Assembly (NCBI GenBank): GCA_044375955.1
Contig: JBILLS010000005.1
Span: forward strand, 1-62,348
Reading direction: 5' to 3'
Origin: VGCC01 sp044375955
GTDB taxonomy: Bacteria > Actinomycetota > Actinomycetes > S36-B12
DNA: 62,348 nucleotides
The notes under the pieces were generated by a model, which did no database searches, was not told the origin of the DNA, and was given only the letters and a program-made list of their open reading frames with translations. Below are positions 47,577 through 56,375 of the stretch, piece after piece. A program made the translations under genes and the position numbers. How positions within the stretch are numbered: the first letter of the stretch is position 1; every line of letters starts with the position of its first letter.

Positions 47577-48979
47577 TTGCCACCCACCACTTTCTGATAC
47601 AGGTCGAGCAATCGTTCGTCGGGATCGTAGGTCTTCTTCAACCGCGTGTACTCGCTGCCCCCGTAAATGGACCAGAAGGTCTCCTGGTCGTAGAAGGCCG
47701 TCGAGTAGAGCGACTTACGACCGTCGAGTGCGGTCACCATCTCCTCGATGCGTCGGTTCACCCGGCCTTCGGCAGGGTCGACACCTGGTGGGAGCGCCAC
47801 CGTGGACCAGAAGCCGACATTGACGTACGTGATCGAGGGATCGAACTCATAGAGCGGCCACCGGACGTTCGGATCGCGCTGCCGCAGTGGACACACCCAC
47901 ACCGGCTCGATGCCCACCTCGCGATGGAAGAAGTCGAGAAACTCCGTCAGTCGATCGGCGGGCACTTCGATGTCCTGGACGACCGCTTCACGTGCCGGCT
48001 TACCGCGCAAGGATGCCATTTTCGCGCTGAAGCCGAACTTGCGATCCCAGGCAACGATCTTCCAGTAGACGTCACTGCGCAGTTTCGACTTCGGCCACAA
48101 ACGGCGGATGAACGGTTTCTGTGCTCCCATCGCTCGTGAGCACCAGAACCAGTCGGTGTCCCACCGCCAGATGTAGTCGTGGATCGTGAGTACGTCCTCA
48201 TGCTTGCGCTGGATTGAGCGGTAGTAGATCTCCATACCGGTGTAGTCGCTGACAGAAAGTCCCCGCGGAACCTCATCAACCATCTCGCCGAGGGTCAGAT
48301 ATTGCTCGGTCGCCGAGAACACGGTGCCGTCGAGGAAGTCGACGCGATGACCCTCGAACTCCCGGGCGGTGGTGATCTCTTGGATCGCGGTGGCCATTGC
48401 AGCTGCGGTGGGGTAGCGCACATGACGCAGGTGCACGAAGGGCTTCGTGCGCTCGAGTTCGATCCTGAGGCGCAGCGCGTACCCGAGGGAGCCGTACGAG
48501 TTGGGGAATCCGTAGAAGAGGGCGCTGTTGGGATCGTCGGGTGATCCGGTGACGGTGATGACCTCACCCGAGCCGGTGAGGATGTCCATCTCGATCACCG
48601 CCTCATGCGGTGTGCCATTGCGGAAACTCGCGCTTTCGATCCCGAGCCCGGTGACCGCGCCACCGAGAGTGATGGTGCGCAGTTGCGGCACGCAGGTGGG
48701 CATCAAGCCGTAGGGGAGCGTTGCGTCCACGAGATGCTCGTAGGTGGTCATCCCCAGGACCTCGGCCGTGCATGTCAGCGGATCGACCTCGAGGACGCCG
48801 TCGAACGCGGTGACGTCGAGCCCCGGGGATGTGGTCGCCGCGCGACTCCGAAAAAGGTTCGAGGTGCGCTTGGCCAGGCGCACGGGCGCATCCGTCGGGA
48901 GTGCGCGCAACTGACCGGTCACATCGGCAACGAGGGCGTCATATCGGTCACGCCACGCGGGGCGATCCTGGCCGGCCAC
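47573..48979 (-). CDS. tmsA: FAD-dependent reductase, probable 10-methylene-stearate reductase
   Basis: A 468-aa FAD-binding oxidoreductase of the DHCR24-like / PCMH-type family. The FAD pocket is seen in LEVDPLTCTAEVLGMTTYE, LRTITLGGAVTGLGIESASF and YGSLGYALRL. The C-terminal half matches Rv0449c/TmsA proteins. With the overlapping methyltransferase it should complete 10-methyl-stearate (tuberculostearate) formation by reducing the methylene. GTG at 48979 was chosen; a TTG a few codons upstream is an alternative. It is divergent from a membrane-anchored unknown. A tmsC gene is not visible. Confidence 0.85.
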   Translation of the reverse strand: MAGQDRPAWRDRYDALVADVTGQLRALPTDAPVRLAKRTSNLFRSRAATTSPGLDVTAFDGVLEVDPLTCTAEVLGMTTYEHLVDATLPYGLMPTCVPQLRTITLGGAVTGLGIESASFRNGTPHEAVIEMDILTGSGEVITVTGSPDDPNSALFYGFPNSYGSLGYALRLRIELERTKPFVHLRHVRYPTAAAMATAIQEITTAREFEGHRVDFLDGTVFSATEQYLTLGEMVDEVPRGLSVSDYTGMEIYYRSIQRKHEDVLTIHDYIWRWDTDWFWCSRAMGAQKPFIRRLWPKSKLRSDVYWKIVAWDRKFGFSAKMASLRGKPAREAVVQDIEVPADRLTEFLDFFHREVGIEPVWVCPLRQRDPNVRWPLYEFDPSITYVNVGFWSTVALPPGVDPAEGRVNRRIEEMVTALDGRKSLYSTAFYDQETFWSIYGGSEYTRLKKTYDPDERLLDLYQKVVGGK

Positions 48980-49013
48980 GGGAGAACGGTAGTCGGTGGG
49001 ACACAATGCCTGT

Positions 49014-49631
49014 ATGGGCGATGTGAGCACGGCGGAGAGTTCCTGGGTGCACCGCAGGTGGGTTCCACCCGTGGCGGGTGCCGTGGCCTTCCTCCTCACC
49101 CTCGTCGCTGGCCTCGGATTCGCGGCGGACTGGGCACTGCGTACCTCCGAGATGCGATCACTGATCTCCGAGATCTACGAGTCCGAGTCCGTGATGGAGG
49201 CCTTTCAGGAGGCCGCATTCGATGCGGTGGAGGAGCACCGGACCGCTGGACCCCAGGACCGCGGAAAACTCGATGACGAATTGATCGCGTTGGCGATCGT
49301 TGCGAACGAGGAGCTTCAGATCGTCGGCGACGAGATCGCTGCACTTCCGATCCTGCCGTGGCACCGCGCGATCAGTGAGGCACGCGACGCATACCTCGTC
49401 CACAACGTTGCGTGGCAGGACTACACCGCGCGGGTGATCGAGGATCCAGCCGAGTTGTTGCGTGACCAGCCGCTCGTCAACTCCACCTTCGAAGAAGCTC
49501 AGCAGCCACTCCTGGATGCAATTCCACAACCCGATCTTCTCGAACTCGAACTCGATGTCTGGGTCATCTACATGCCGCCGGAAAGTCAATCCGGCGAGGT
49601 CGTCTCGGCACTCGCCCGAGTAGTGGGGTAG
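49014..49631 (+). CDS. Membrane-anchored protein of unknown function (205 aa)
   Basis: One transmembrane helix lies at about residues 18-37 (VPPVAGAVAFLLTLVAGLGF), with the C-terminal 165 residues probably outside. The exterior part is mostly helical and acidic (LISEIYESESVMEAFQEAAF, LDDELIALAIVANEELQIV), without known motifs. ATG at 49014 is 34 bp from the divergent tmsA start. Its nearest forward neighbour is a Na+/H+ antiporter 40 nt later. I do not recognise the family. Confidence 0.65.
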   Translation: MGDVSTAESSWVHRRWVPPVAGAVAFLLTLVAGLGFAADWALRTSEMRSLISEIYESESVMEAFQEAAFDAVEEHRTAGPQDRGKLDDELIALAIVANEELQIVGDEIAALPILPWHRAISEARDAYLVHNVAWQDYTARVIEDPAELLRDQPLVNSTFEEAQQPLLDAIPQPDLLELELDVWVIYMPPESQSGEVVSALARVVG

Positions 49632-49671
49632 GCACTATCGTTCTGCGATTCCGGCTCGTCGGGAGGAATCC

Positions 49672-51240
49672 ATGAACGAGGTCTTCGCCTCGCTCGCATT
49701 CAGCGCCGTCGTTGCGTTGGCGCTTGCTGTGCTGCTGCGTCACTTCGGGATCCCGATCGCGCTCCCGCTCATCGGTGCCGGTGCGCTCATCGCCATTTCG
49801 CCGTGGGGGCCCGATGCCCTGCCGGACCCGGAGATCGTGCTCGTCGCGATCCTCGCACCCCTTGTGTTCGGGGAGGCGCTGTCGTCGTCGTTCCTCGATC
49901 TTCGCAAGGTGAGTCGTCAGGTCCTACTCCTCGCCATCGGACTCGTCATCGCTACGACGGTCGTCGTGGGGGGAGTCGCCGTATGGGTCGCGGCGATGCC
50001 CGTTGCGGCCGCTGTCGCCCTCGGTGCGGTCCTGGCGCCGACAGATGCCGTCGCGGTGAGCACGGTCGCGAAGAAGGCGTCGCTACCCCGTCGGATCATC
50101 TCCATCCTGGAGGGCGAGAGCCTGGTCAACGACGGCACCGGTTTGACGGCACTCCGTGTGGCGGTGTCGGCCGCGATCGTCGGGAGCGTCACACTCCTGG
50201 ACGTCGGTGAGATCTTCGCGCTCGCGGTTGTCGTCGGTGTCGGCATCGGCGCCCTGAGCGGAGTCTTGCTTTCCCAGGCGCTGCGTCACACACGTGACTC
50301 CGTTGCCGCCAACGGCCTGATCCTGGTGGCCCCCTTCGCCATTTATCTGGGCACCGAGCACCTGGAGGGCTCGGGCATCCTCGCCGTGGTGGTGGCTGCA
50401 CTGTGGATCGCGCACGCCCAGCACTCCGAGCCAGGTTCCTCAGGGCGGCTGCAAGCGACCTACGTCTGGAAGCACATCACGTTCATCTTCCAGGCGGTTG
50501 CGTTCTTCTCCATCGGTCTGGAGTTCCCCGATGTCTTCGGCAGGTTGCCCAGCGGGCAACTGCCCCTGGTGCCGGGATTGGTTGCCGCCGTTTTACTAGC
50601 GCTGATCGTGACGCGCTTCATTTTCGTGTTCGGGATCCTGGGAGTGACCCCGCAGTATCGGCAGGTCGAAGGCTGGGGGCGCATGGGAGTGTTGATCTCG
50701 TGGGCCGGGGCCCGGGGCCCGGTGTCGGGTCTGGCAGCCTTCTCCATTCCTCTCACGGTTGCTGCGGGAACGGAGTTCCCGTTCCGCGATGTGATTCTCG
50801 CGACCACATTCAGCATCATCGTGATCACGCTTCTCATTTCACTCAGCGTGGCGCCGTTGGCTCGAGCGCTCAAGATCAAGGGAGAGGACAACGCGAGCGA
50901 GGTTCGCCGGATCGACGCGTTGCTGGCCCGCGCGGCGCTCGAGCGTCTCGACGTGATCATCGCGGAGGCTGAGATCACCGCAGATCCGCTCGATGCGGGG
51001 GTCATTCAGCGTCTACGCGATGACACACTCGCGCGCATCGAGCAGGTGGAGGTCGCCACCGATTCGAGGATCGATGAGCACAGCTCCGAGCGTCAGAGTG
51101 TGAGCCTGTCTCTGTCGATGGTGCATGCCGAGCAGACGGAATTGATCCGGATTCGCGATGAGGAGGGTGTTCCCGACGCGGTGATCCGTCCGATCATGCG
51201 CGAATTGGATGTGCGCGTCGAGGCCTTGGAGTCGCGTTAG
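49672..51240 (+). CDS. CPA1-family Na+/H+ antiporter
   Basis: A 522-aa cation/proton antiporter (NhaP/NHE-like). About 12 helices span residues 1-400, with the ion-site motif LAPTDAVAVSTV and the EGESLVNDGTGL (ND) helix characteristic of CPA1, then SWAGARGPVSGLAAF. The C-terminal 120 residues are cytoplasmic and charged, partly coiled coil (ASEVRRIDALLARAALERL), possibly regulatory. It is convergent with an unknown gene 2 nt downstream. Confidence 0.93.
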   Translation: MNEVFASLAFSAVVALALAVLLRHFGIPIALPLIGAGALIAISPWGPDALPDPEIVLVAILAPLVFGEALSSSFLDLRKVSRQVLLLAIGLVIATTVVVGGVAVWVAAMPVAAAVALGAVLAPTDAVAVSTVAKKASLPRRIISILEGESLVNDGTGLTALRVAVSAAIVGSVTLLDVGEIFALAVVVGVGIGALSGVLLSQALRHTRDSVAANGLILVAPFAIYLGTEHLEGSGILAVVVAALWIAHAQHSEPGSSGRLQATYVWKHITFIFQAVAFFSIGLEFPDVFGRLPSGQLPLVPGLVAAVLLALIVTRFIFVFGILGVTPQYRQVEGWGRMGVLISWAGARGPVSGLAAFSIPLTVAAGTEFPFRDVILATTFSIIVITLLISLSVAPLARALKIKGEDNASEVRRIDALLARAALERLDVIIAEAEITADPLDAGVIQRLRDDTLARIEQVEVATDSRIDEHSSERQSVSLSLSMVHAEQTELIRIRDEEGVPDAVIRPIMRELDVRVEALESR

Positions 51241-51242
51241 GC

Positions 51243-51764
51243 CTATGCGGCGCACAGAGTTGCGAGTACTGCGATGTCCGGATCCTCGCGGGGATCGACA
51301 CCGACTCGGCTGAGCAGCTTCGTGACCGTGCCATCGGCTTCGGCCTCCACCCAGGCCGCGCGATGGTCGAGTCCGAGGTGCGGAACACCCGGCAACAGCA
51401 CCGCACCCGATGCGACACCCAGGCACTCGGGTGTCGAGGGCACGGTCTCCGAGGGAGGGTGGAGGACTACGAGCGCCGTCGGTTGCGGATCACTCAGCGC
51501 CCCTGGCCCCGGGGCGCCCTCGCCGATGATCGGACCGCTGCACGTGATCAGGCCGACGACGTCGGGTGACGGGTCGTCGGGAAGGCCGTTCGCGGCGTGG
51601 AATACGGACGTCGTGGGCAGGTAGCCGGGGCGCGCGGCGATGCGCACGGCGACGGCGAGGAATTGGGTCCACTCGCGGGTGGACTGGGGCCAGCGCCCGG
51701 ACAGGATGAAGCCCGCAAGGGTGTGGTCGGCCCGATGGAAGGCCGAGACTCCGATATCGGTCAC
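51243..51764 (-). CDS. Uncharacterised protein (173 aa)
   Basis: The GTG at 51764 is preceded by GGAGGTGGC at suitable spacing. The protein is soluble, with repeated beta-strand-like segments (AFHRADHTLAGFILSG, TALVVLHPPSETVPS) and a C-terminal VEAEADGTVTKLLSRVG. No motif or signal peptide is seen and I cannot assign a family. It is convergent with the Na+/H+ antiporter and divergent from an aldo/keto reductase across 120 bp. The same frame stays open for a further 0.9 kb on this strand, but that stretch is antisense to the reductase. Confidence 0.6.
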   Translation of the reverse strand: MTDIGVSAFHRADHTLAGFILSGRWPQSTREWTQFLAVAVRIAARPGYLPTTSVFHAANGLPDDPSPDVVGLITCSGPIIGEGAPGPGALSDPQPTALVVLHPPSETVPSTPECLGVASGAVLLPGVPHLGLDHRAAWVEAEADGTVTKLLSRVGVDPREDPDIAVLATLCAA

Positions 51765-51884
51765 GCCACCTCCAGGTTCTGCGCCTACTGTGCGCCAAAA
51801 GGGGTTAGCACACAAGAACCCTCGAGTGCCAATGTCGCAGTCACGTAGATTGCGTCCTCGCGACGCAAAGCCGTGAGGAGTCCC

Positions 51885-52760
51885 ATGTCCCGTCCTATCG
51901 AGCAGTCCGGCACGTTTACCCTCGCCGCTGGCGGGAGCGATCCGCTCAGCGTCCGGCGTCTCGGATTCGGGGCGATGCGCATAACGGGTCCCGGGATCTG
52001 GGGGGACCCGGCGGATCGCGCCAATGCCATCCGTGTGCTCCGCACCGCTGTCGACCTCGGGGTCGACTTCATCGACACGGCGGATTCCTACGGCCCGTTC
52101 GTAAGCGAGGATTTGATCCGCGAAGCCCTGTATCCCTACGACGGCGTTGTCATCGCCACCAAGGGCGGTCTGACTCGCCAAGGCCCGGATGCGTGGGCGC
52201 CCGTCGGGCGCCCGGAGTACCTGCATCAGTGCGTGCAGATGTCCCTGCGCCGGCTTGGCGTTGAGCGCATCGATCTCTGGCAGTTGCATCGCATCGACCC
52301 GAAAGTGCCCCGTGACGAACAGTTCGGGATCATCAAGCAGATGCAGGATCAAGGACTGATCCGTCATGTCGGACTGTCCGAGGTCTCCGTCGCCGATCTT
52401 GTCGAGGCGCAGCGCACCCTCGATATCGTCAGCGTCCAGAACCTCTACAACGTCGCCTTCCGCGCAAGCGCCGAACTCCTCGACCATTGCACCGCGCACG
52501 GAATCGGTTTCATCCCATGGTTCCCGCTCGGTAACCGGGAACTCGTCGGCGCCGACGGTCCACTCGCACCGTTCGCCGACGAACTCGACTGCACGCCGAG
52601 CCAGGTGGCGCTCGCCTGGCTGCTCAAGAAGTCCCCGGCCATGGTGCCGATCCCCGGAACGGGCGACCTCGACCATCTACGCGAGAACTGCGAGGCCGCC
52701 ACGGTGGTCATGTCCGACGAGATGTTCGGTCGGATCGACGCTCAATTCACGAGCAATTAG
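51885..52760 (+). CDS. Aldo/keto reductase
   Basis: A 291-aa NADPH-dependent oxidoreductase with the TIM-barrel AKR fold. Catalytic residues appear in FIDTADSYG (Asp and Tyr), VIATKGGL (Lys) and LWQLHRID (His). The cofactor region is IPWFPLGNRE and VPIPGTGDLDHLREN. ATG at 51885 follows GAGGAG. Substrate unknown. An SDR gene follows by 55 nt; the two may act on related carbonyl substrates. Confidence 0.9.
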   Translation: MSRPIEQSGTFTLAAGGSDPLSVRRLGFGAMRITGPGIWGDPADRANAIRVLRTAVDLGVDFIDTADSYGPFVSEDLIREALYPYDGVVIATKGGLTRQGPDAWAPVGRPEYLHQCVQMSLRRLGVERIDLWQLHRIDPKVPRDEQFGIIKQMQDQGLIRHVGLSEVSVADLVEAQRTLDIVSVQNLYNVAFRASAELLDHCTAHGIGFIPWFPLGNRELVGADGPLAPFADELDCTPSQVALAWLLKKSPAMVPIPGTGDLDHLRENCEAATVVMSDEMFGRIDAQFTSN

Positions 52761-52814
52761 CGCTCACCGAGCATCCGACCCCTGACGTGGCGGACAATCG
52801 GTCAGGAGGCACAC

Positions 52815-53609
52815 ATGCAGATCGCTGGGAAGGTCTTCGTCGTCACCGGAGGCGGTAACGGCATAGGCCGTGAAGTCGTGCTCGAACTGGTGCGTCGCGG
52901 TGCGCGGGTTGCCGCCGTCGATCGTCGGCGGGAATCCCTCGAGGAGACGCGAGCGTTGGCGCTACCAACCCGTGTGCCGGCCTATGAACTGGACATCACA
53001 GATCGCGGTGCGGTCGCAGAATTGCCGGGACGCGTCATCGCTGAACTCGGTCAGGTCGACGGCGTGGTCAACGTCGCGGGAATCATCCAGCGTTTCGTGC
53101 ACATCAACGATCTGACGATGGACGAGATCGAGCATGTTCTGGCGGTCAACTTCTGGGGCACCCTCTTCATGGACAAGGCATTTCTGCCCCATCTCTTGGC
53201 GCGGCCAGAGGCGAGCATCGTCAACGTCTCGAGCATGGGAGCCCTCGTCCCGGTCCCCGGCCAGGGGGCGTACGGGGCCAGCAAGGCTGCGGTCAAGCTG
53301 CTGACCGAGTGCCTCTTCGCGGAACTCCAGGGCACGAACGTCGCGGTCACCGTGGTCTTCCCGGGTGCGGTGGGCACCCGGATCACCGAGAACTCCGGGG
53401 TCGAGGCCCCCGCGATGCCTGCCGGTGCCCAGCCGAAGTTCACCTCGGCCCCCGATGCCGGCAGCCAGATCGTCGATGCGATCGAGAAGGGTGACTTCCG
53501 CGTTCTCATCGGTGGTGATGCCCGCATGCTGGATCGGCTGTCCCGCCTTGCCCCCACCCGAGCCATCACGACGGTGGCGAAGCGAATGAAGGAGAGCCTC
53601 GGCCTCTAG
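52815..53609 (+). CDS. Short-chain dehydrogenase/reductase
   Basis: A 264-aa classical SDR. TGGGNGIGREVVLEL is the Rossmann cofactor loop, with AAVDRRRESLEE after it, then VNVAGIIQRF (NAG-equivalent), the catalytic serine in IVNVSSMGALVPV, and YGASKAAVK with Tyr and Lys. The C-terminal PGAVGTRITENSG is typical. Substrate is not known. It is in line with the aldo/keto reductase and 116 bp before an ABC ATPase; an own promoter for the latter is likely. Confidence 0.9.
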   Translation: MQIAGKVFVVTGGGNGIGREVVLELVRRGARVAAVDRRRESLEETRALALPTRVPAYELDITDRGAVAELPGRVIAELGQVDGVVNVAGIIQRFVHINDLTMDEIEHVLAVNFWGTLFMDKAFLPHLLARPEASIVNVSSMGALVPVPGQGAYGASKAAVKLLTECLFAELQGTNVAVTVVFPGAVGTRITENSGVEAPAMPAGAQPKFTSAPDAGSQIVDAIEKGDFRVLIGGDARMLDRLSRLAPTRAITTVAKRMKESLGL

Positions 53610-53725
53610 CCGAGGGACATCGATTCATCGGACTTGCGAGGACGGATCGACCTGACACTCGTAGTCTCTTGACCTGAGCAATGCTCTGTTGTCCACGAAT
53701 TCTCCTGAGGGGCGATCACAGGCTG

Positions 53726-54904
53726 ATGGCACGCGTGTCCCTGCAGAATCTGACCAAACTCTTCCCTGACGGCACGAAGGCCGTCGATGACCTGACAATC
53801 GATGCGTCCGACGGTGAGTTCCTTGTGCTTGTCGGTCCCTCGGGCTGTGGCAAGACCACTGCCTTGCGCATGATCGCGGGACTGGAAGAGATCTCCTCCG
53901 GCACCCTGAGTATCGATGGGGCAGTTATGAACGATGTCCCACCCCGCGATCGTGACATCGCGATGGTTTTCCAGTCCTACGCGCTTTATCCGCATATGAG
54001 CGTCCGTCAGAACATCGGATACCCACTCCAGGTACGCAAGATGCCCAAGGATGAGATCGCCAGGCGTGTGGACGCGGCTGCAGCGATGCTCGAACTCACC
54101 CCGTACCTCGACCGTCGGCCTGCGCAGATCTCAGGTGGGCAGCAGCAGCGAGTGGCAATGGGTCGCGCAATCGTGCGCGAACCCAAGCTGTTTCTCATGG
54201 ATGAGCCGCTTTCGAACCTTGATGCGAAGTTGCGTGTGCAGACTCGTTCCGAGATCACCGAACTCCAGGACCGTCTCGGAGTGACAACGCTCTATGTGAC
54301 CCATGATCAGGTCGAAGCGATGACTATGGGTGATCGTGTGGCCGTCATGCGGCTGGGCGTGCTGCAGCAAGTGGCCTCACCGCAGGAGCTCTACGAGAAC
54401 CCGGCCAATGTCTTCGTTGCCGGGTTCATTGGAAGTCCGCCAATGAACCTCTTCCACGCGCAGGTACGTAGCGAAGATGGTCAGGTCTCTCTTGACTTCG
54501 GGTCGCAGAGCATTTCAATGCCCGTGGACTTGCCCCTGACCACGCTGTTGAGAAGCAGGAACGGTGCCGAAGTGATCGTTGGGGTGCGTCCAGAGTCGAT
54601 CACCCTCGTCCAGCAATCTGGTTCTGCGCAGGTCGACGCCCGGGTGAGGCTGGTCGAAGTTCTCGGCGGGAGTTCCTTGGTCCACTTCCAACTTGACGCG
54701 CACCCGGTGGCGGATGAGGCCCTGACGGGTGGCGACGGAGTGATCGGCCAACGCGCCGCATCCGTCGGGTCTCGCCAGGACAGTGATCTCCTCGCAACCT
54801 TGCCGGCGCCTGTAGGAGTGAGCGTGGGAGAGCGTGTCGCACTGCACTTCCCCACTTCATCCCTGAGTATTTTCGATGCGACGACGGGCGCGACTATTCG
54901 ATGA
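53726..54904 (+). CDS. MsmX/UgpC-type sugar ABC transporter ATPase
   Basis: A 392-aa ABC ATPase of the multi-sugar importer class. Walker A GPSGCGKTTALRMIAG, Q-loop FQSYALYPHMSV, ABC signature SGGQQQRVAMGRA and Walker B LFLMDEPLSNLDAKLR precede the H-loop LYVTHDQVEAMTMG. The C-terminal 150 residues are the TOBE/regulatory domain (VIVGVRPESITLV). Such ATPases serve several sugar importers and are often encoded away from permeases. The orphan MalE-like protein at 24.3 kb is a possible partner. ATG at 53726. Confidence 0.92.
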   Translation: MARVSLQNLTKLFPDGTKAVDDLTIDASDGEFLVLVGPSGCGKTTALRMIAGLEEISSGTLSIDGAVMNDVPPRDRDIAMVFQSYALYPHMSVRQNIGYPLQVRKMPKDEIARRVDAAAAMLELTPYLDRRPAQISGGQQQRVAMGRAIVREPKLFLMDEPLSNLDAKLRVQTRSEITELQDRLGVTTLYVTHDQVEAMTMGDRVAVMRLGVLQQVASPQELYENPANVFVAGFIGSPPMNLFHAQVRSEDGQVSLDFGSQSISMPVDLPLTTLLRSRNGAEVIVGVRPESITLVQQSGSAQVDARVRLVEVLGGSSLVHFQLDAHPVADEALTGGDGVIGQRAASVGSRQDSDLLATLPAPVGVSVGERVALHFPTSSLSIFDATTGATIR

Positions 54905-54941
54905 GATCGCGTCCGTGGAGAGCCGGCTGTAGCGTCGGAGG

Positions 54942-56372
54942 GTGTCCGAAGGCCCTCTAGTCGACGCGTGGTACGCGGCACGTGCCCGCCGAAGTCATTC
55001 GATGCAGATTCCCGGCCACAAGATGCGCTACGGGCGGGAGGGGGTGACCTCCTTCGCGCAGGATGTGCTGGCGCCGCTGCTGCAAGACGACATTCCTTTG
55101 CAGGGAGGCGCAGACGACAACGTCTTCAGTGGACGCGTCCTCGAGAAGGCCGAGAAGTTATGGGCCGAGGCGATCGGTGCGGATCACGCACGGTTTCTCG
55201 TCGGAGGGTCTACCCAGGGGAACATCGCGGCACTGACGTCTGTGGTTGCCCCAGGCGTCACGGTGTGTATCGACCGCACCTCGCATAGGAGTGCGCACGC
55301 GGGGCTCGTCACCTCGGGTGCGACGCCGCGGTGGATCCTTCCCCGTATCCACCCCGATTTCGGTGTTCCGATCGGCGTGCATCCGAGCGATATCGACATG
55401 TCGGGCGCCTATGCCTTGTTCGTCACATCCCCCGCGTACGTCGGAACGATCACGGAGATCGAGCCACTCGCAGATCTCTGCCACAGGCAGGACTCGGTCC
55501 TGATCGTCGACCAGGCGTGGGGCGCGCACCTGGACTTCCTGCCCGGTGGCGGCGCGCATGCGCGCGGGGCTGACGTGGTGACCACCAGCGTGCATAAGGC
55601 GTTAACTGGTTACTCGCAGACGGCGGTGACCTCGCTCAAGGGACCGCGGGTCAAACCCTCCACGTTGTCTCACGGTGTGGACCTCACGGCAACCACGTCG
55701 CCGTCGGCCACGCTCCTCGCGTCGATCGATGCCACGCGCATCGCACTCCTTCGCGACGGGGGACACCGGCTCGCCCTTCTGATCGAGGCGGTGGCCGAAG
55801 CACGTGCGGCCCTGGCGCGCGTCCCGGGACTCGTGGTTCTCGATGACTCGAACGTGGGCTGTGCGATGGATCCCCTGAAGCTCACCATCTGGGTTCCCCG
55901 CACGGGGACGACGGGTGCGTCGATCGCGTCGACGCTCTGGGATCAGGGGATTGGAGTGGAGGCCGCCGATGCGGACACCGTGATCATGACGGTTTCCGTC
56001 GCGGATGAGCCCGAGGAACTGCCCGAGGTGGTTGCGGCGTTGACGTCGGTGATCGAGGCGCAGCGCAGCGCGCCACGCGCGCCCGCCCCGGCGGCCACGT
56101 GGCAGATCCAGCCCGATGTGGTGCTTTCGCCACGGGATGCCTACTTCGCCCACCGGATTCGGATCCCGCTTCGGGACGCCGTGGGAAAAGTGAGCACGGA
56201 GCAGTTCTGCCCCTATCCGCCCGGTGTGCCACTCCTTGCACCCGGTGAACGTGTCACCTCGGACGTAATCGAGGCGATCCTCGTAGCGAAGCAGTCGACG
56301 CGAATGGCCTATTGCAGCGATCCGACTGCCGAGACGATTGAAGTGGTGGATGAGAGTCACGCACTGACGTGA
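54942..56372 (+). CDS. Orn/Lys/Arg decarboxylase-family PLP enzyme
   Basis: A 476-aa fold-type I basic amino-acid decarboxylase homologue. The N-terminal HSMQIPGHKMRYGREG and FLVGGSTQGNIAAL are characteristic; PLP lysine lies in TTSVHKALTGYSQTA, preceded by LIVDQAWGAHLDF. The C-terminal domain with CPYPPGVPLLAPGE is complete. It is shorter than the inducible enterobacterial forms (no receiver-like wing domain) and resembles SpeA/Cad-like proteins of Firmicutes and actinobacteria. The product could be cadaverine, agmatine or putrescine. GTG at 54942. Confidence 0.87.
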   Translation: MSEGPLVDAWYAARARRSHSMQIPGHKMRYGREGVTSFAQDVLAPLLQDDIPLQGGADDNVFSGRVLEKAEKLWAEAIGADHARFLVGGSTQGNIAALTSVVAPGVTVCIDRTSHRSAHAGLVTSGATPRWILPRIHPDFGVPIGVHPSDIDMSGAYALFVTSPAYVGTITEIEPLADLCHRQDSVLIVDQAWGAHLDFLPGGGAHARGADVVTTSVHKALTGYSQTAVTSLKGPRVKPSTLSHGVDLTATTSPSATLLASIDATRIALLRDGGHRLALLIEAVAEARAALARVPGLVVLDDSNVGCAMDPLKLTIWVPRTGTTGASIASTLWDQGIGVEAADADTVIMTVSVADEPEELPEVVAALTSVIEAQRSAPRAPAPAATWQIQPDVVLSPRDAYFAHRIRIPLRDAVGKVSTEQFCPYPPGVPLLAPGERVTSDVIEAILVAKQSTRMAYCSDPTAETIEVVDESHALT

Positions 56373-56375
56373 CGA

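Noticed and set aside
51243..52676. Long reverse-strand open frame (477 codons) spanning an unknown gene and the aldo/keto reductase.
   Set aside because: Beyond 51764 it is antisense to a clear aldo/keto reductase with all catalytic motifs, and the upstream residues have no family features. Only 51243-51764 is kept as a gene.
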